From JAJDUF01 sp965238265 (GTDB taxonomy: Bacteria > Chloroflexota > UBA11872 > UBA12225 > JAJDUF01): a DNA stretch of 64,000 nt. The position numbers and the translations under genes were made by a program. The stretch spans positions 3,596,001-3,660,000 of the forward strand of contig OZ250185.1 in NCBI GenBank assembly GCA_965238265.1. The letters are read 5' to 3'. The notes below the pieces were generated by a model. It saw only the letters and a program-made list of their open reading frames with translations. It did no database searches and was not told the DNA's origin. Of the stretch, positions 61,495 to 64,000 are shown one piece after another (within the stretch, counting starts at the first letter, position 1; each line of letters begins with the position of its first letter).

Positions 61495-64000
61495 CTAGGG
61501 GAGGCCGAGCGCCCAATCCACTGCCCGGTCAAAGAGGCGGATTGCCTCGCCGGTACTCCGGTGAAACGTGTCGTGATGCCAGTACAAGAAGACGGTCCGG
61601 GCCCGCGCCGGTTGCCCATTCGATAACTCGGCACCTGCCTCAGCCGCCAAGATCGCATAGCTACCATACTGATGCATCGCTAACACTTGCACCTCTGGTC
61701 CGCTGGTCGTCCAGGCGACGCTGAACGTATCGGGTCGGCGCACCACGCGGAAAAGCCGGTCAGTAGGTAGCCCCGCGGTGATCGGATGGTCCGCGTCGAC
61801 AATCCGAATGTAGTTTTGCCGAGAGCGTGGGCCGCCCCGGGGCGACAGCCGCGGGCCCCGCTCCAGCAAGGACGGCTCCCAGAAGATAATCGGCGTCGCA
61901 GTCTGGGCATAACGCGCCGCGCCGTCCAGCGCGCGGATACTGGAGCTGAGCAAGATCAGATCGTGGCGCTCGGCGACTACGGCCGGATCAGGTACGCTGC
62001 CGTCGCTGGACCGGATCACGGTGACTGTTGCGCCCCGTGCTTCCAGGTGTGCCACGACGGCAACATCACCCTTCGCTACCTCTGTAGGGGGGTCTACCAA
62101 GAGGACAATCCGGGTGTCCGGCGGCAGCGGTGCCGAGGAGTCCGGCGCCGAGAGCTGCGGGAGCAGCGGCCGGAGTGTCGCCGGGTCGCTCAGATGGCGC
62201 AATCGCTGCTCACTGGCCGCCAGCGAGTCCGAAATCCGCTGCATCTCCAACTCCCATTGCGCCACTGCCACCGCCGGCTCCTGCTCGGGCCGCCAGCGAG
62301 CCGCCTCCGCCGCGATGGCGGGTCGCAACTCCGCCACAAGCGCGGCGAGACGCACCCGCACGGTCTCGGTAGCCAGCGCCCCGGTGAGATGCCGCTCAAC
62401 CTGCGCGGTGAAGTAGGCTTGATACTGCGGATTGGTCAAGAGACTGGCCAGGATCGGGATGAGTGGGCCGTCCGCACCACTGTCAACCACTACTTGGCTG
62501 AAAGAAATGTCCTCGGCGGCATCGGTTTCCTGATCCAAGTCAAAGGTTGCCTCGGCGTCCCATACGAACAGCCGCCACCGCGCATCAGGCCCGTCACGCA
62601 TTCGGGCCACATACCAGTTGCCGATGCCCCAGTCGGTGTCTCCGGCCCACAACTCGATGATGACGAAGGAAGTGAAGTTCTCGATATCGAGTTGCTGCAC
62701 CGCCTGTTCATACTGCGCCACCTCGCGCAAGTCTGCCCCGGTAATCCAATCCACAAACGCATCCCACGCCCCATGCTCCTCAGTGCGAACCACGTCCCAG
62801 TCGTCATGGTCGAAGCGCGAGGCCAGGAAAGCCTCGTCAATGCGCTCGGTGAGGTTGTACAGCCCCCAATACGCCCCGTTCAGGTACAGCGCCACCCAGC
62901 GCCCTCGGGCCGCCACTTGTCCCATCGCCCCGTGCAACTCCCGCACCAACTGGTCCCGCACGTACACCGCCTCCCCCGCACACTGGGGCACTCCGCGGCA
63001 TTGCCAACTGTCGTGGTATCCAGCCCGCAGCACCAGCCGGTCATACGTCTGCCCCGGCGCCGCCCCAAACAGCGGGTACTCTAACTCGCGCGGCCCATAC
63101 TGCCCCCGGAAGTACAGCCGGAACGACTGCTTGGCCGAATTCTCCCGGCTCACATTCCCGTGGATGCGGAGCCCGGCTCCCACATTGAAGCCTAACTCGC
63201 CCTCCGGCGACAGCCCCTGCACCACCACCGGCCGCTCCCAGTCCCGGCCGCGCTCCTCCGCGTTGGTATAGATCCCCGTCGCCTCATCCCACAGGTGAGC
63301 CGGATCAGTGACCAGCGACAGCACCGGCAGACCGGTGCCCTCCCCCACCAGATACGTCGCCGTGGTCATGGCGCTCACCGGCACGCCGTCGCGCAGTGCT
63401 ACCGCCCGCAGCACCATCGTCTCCGTCACCGCCACGGGCGCTGTGTACACCTGGCCGTCCACCGTCGGGTCGGCCCCATCCAGCGAGTAATACACCGTAG
63501 CTCTCCGGACCGGGACCTCCAGGCGCACCGTCACCGGGCCAGCATAGCGCCCACTGCCCGGCGTAATTACCACCGGCGGCGTGCCCGGTGCCGCCCGCGG
63601 ACGGGTCGTATTTGCCTCTCCGGGAGTTGGTGTTGGGTAGGCGACCCACTGGTCGGACCCCACCAGCCGCCCTAGCGAGACGTCCGCCTCCTGTGCGCCG
63701 AACGTCACCTCATCCACCACTTGCCCATCCGGACCGAACAAGCCCACATACTCTCCGCCGCGGCTCAACCGGAAGCTTGTGTGCCACCCCTCCGGTGTCA
63801 CCTGGTCTATGCCGGAGGCCCACACCACCAGAAAGGCGCGGGGGGCCAGCGTGGCGGTTGGCAAGGACCACTTGGCCGGCTCGTCGGGATCGTCGGTGAG
63901 GGTGTAGCCGTGGAGGGGGATGGACGTGGACGTGGGGTTGTGCAGCTCGATCCAGTCGGAGTAGCCGCCCTGGTCGTCGGCTACCGTGCGCGTATTGGCC
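61495..64000 (-). CDS. CotH-kinase-domain protein with lamin-tail domain (5' end beyond window)
   Basis: The frame is open to the right window edge, so the start lies outside. Order from the N-terminal side: a lamin-tail domain (GGYSDWIELHNPTSTSIPLH, FRLSRGGEYVGLFGPDGQVV), a chitobiase-C-like fold (VYYSLDGADPTVDGQVYTAP), then a CotH-like domain (GAGLRIHGNVSRENSAKQSF, YWGLYNLTERIDEAFLASRF, WRLFVWDAEATFDL). The last ~200 residues resemble a ThuA/amidotransferase-like fold (TRIVLLVDPPTEVAKGDVAV, HDLILLSSSI, YWHHDTFHRSTGEAIRLFDR). CotH kinases phosphorylate proteins outside the cytoplasm. Its stop codon lies in an R2 repeat. Confidence 0.8.
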   Translation of the reverse strand, partial: ANTRTVADDQGGYSDWIELHNPTSTSIPLHGYTLTDDPDEPAKWSLPTATLAPRAFLVVWASGIDQVTPEGWHTSFRLSRGGEYVGLFGPDGQVVDEVTFGAQEADVSLGRLVGSDQWVAYPTPTPGEANTTRPRAAPGTPPVVITPGSGRYAGPVTVRLEVPVRRATVYYSLDGADPTVDGQVYTAPVAVTETMVLRAVALRDGVPVSAMTTATYLVGEGTGLPVLSLVTDPAHLWDEATGIYTNAEERGRDWERPVVVQGLSPEGELGFNVGAGLRIHGNVSRENSAKQSFRLYFRGQYGPRELEYPLFGAAPGQTYDRLVLRAGYHDSWQCRGVPQCAGEAVYVRDQLVRELHGAMGQVAARGRWVALYLNGAYWGLYNLTERIDEAFLASRFDHDDWDVVRTEEHGAWDAFVDWITGADLREVAQYEQAVQQLDIENFTSFVIIELWAGDTDWGIGNWYVARMRDGPDARWRLFVWDAEATFDLDQETDAAEDISFSQVVVDSGADGPLIPILASLLTNPQYQAYFTAQVERHLTGALATETVRVRLAALVAELRPAIAAEAARWRPEQEPAVAVAQWELEMQRISDSLAASEQRLRHLSDPATLRPLLPQLSAPDSSAPLPPDTRIVLLVDPPTEVAKGDVAVVAHLEARGATVTVIRSSDGSVPDPAVVAERHDLILLSSSIRALDGAARYAQTATPIIFWEPSLLERGPRLSPRGGPRSRQNYIRIVDADHPITAGLPTDRLFRVVRRPDTFSVAWTTSGPEVQVLAMHQYGSYAILAAEAGAELSNGQPARARTVFLYWHHDTFHRSTGEAIRLFDRAVDWALGLP

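Overview
The window is a 64 kb piece of a GC-rich bacterial chromosome, most likely from an uncultured member of the Chloroflexota. The reasons are indirect. Exported proteins carry long Thr-Pro (TPTATLAPT-like) linkers, menaquinone is made by the futalosine route, there is an F420-dependent reductase, and large GT39-like and flippase-like membrane proteins sit together. A selenocysteine tRNA gene shows that the cell decodes some UGA codons as selenocysteine. No rRNA, CRISPR array or complete insertion sequence was seen.

Layout. 0-8.9 kb is a decaying accessory island: three tyrosine-recombinase pieces, a helix-turn-helix regulator with a deleted copy 5 kb away, several tiny membrane proteins (two ending in the same 31 bp of DNA), a nuclease-like lipoprotein, a DUF6308-like gene, a DUF429-like gene, a NYN-domain gene, an exported ankyrin protein and hicB with a broken hicA. 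8.9-13.2 kb is a leftward cell-surface glycosylation operon (methyltransferase, GT39-like, flippase-like). 13.26 kb is tRNA-Sec, followed by a thermonuclease lipoprotein. 15.0-19.6 kb is a menaquinone (futalosine) operon: mqnE, mqnA, an mqnE-like gene without the iron-sulfur motif, and an MqnX-like deaminase. 19.7-22.7 kb holds a small membrane protein and two tandem paralogues, the first frameshifted. 23.4-31.2 kb has mnmE, an HD phosphohydrolase, a nucleotidyltransferase-like gene, hyuB-hyuA and a membrane protein. 31.3-38.9 kb has a PEP-synthase-like protein without ATP-grasp domain, an aldehyde dehydrogenase, recF, a PAC2 protein, an F420 reductase and an XRE regulator. 39.3-43.0 kb is a pair of ABC exporters, then 1.3 kb of repeats. 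44.3-56.8 kb has amidase, SDR, UDP-sugar dehydrogenase, M20 hydrolase, Ca/Na antiporter, ROK kinase, ManC and HAD genes. 56.8-59.2 kb is a cluster of toxin-antitoxin-like fragments. 59.4-64.0 kb has a type I phosphodiesterase-like protein and a CotH/lamin-tail protein cut by the window edge.

The most unusual property is the density of short palindromic repeats. At least four families recur between genes, and several copies lie inside reading frames (hyuA-like gene, recF twice, UDP-sugar dehydrogenase, one of the tandem paralogues) without breaking the frame. Other copies supply the C-terminus or stop codon of neighbouring genes. The second notable item is the MqnE paralogue that has kept its fold-level similarity and operon position but lost the radical-SAM cysteines. 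A recurring theme is antitoxin genes whose toxin partner has been cut off a few codons after its start.
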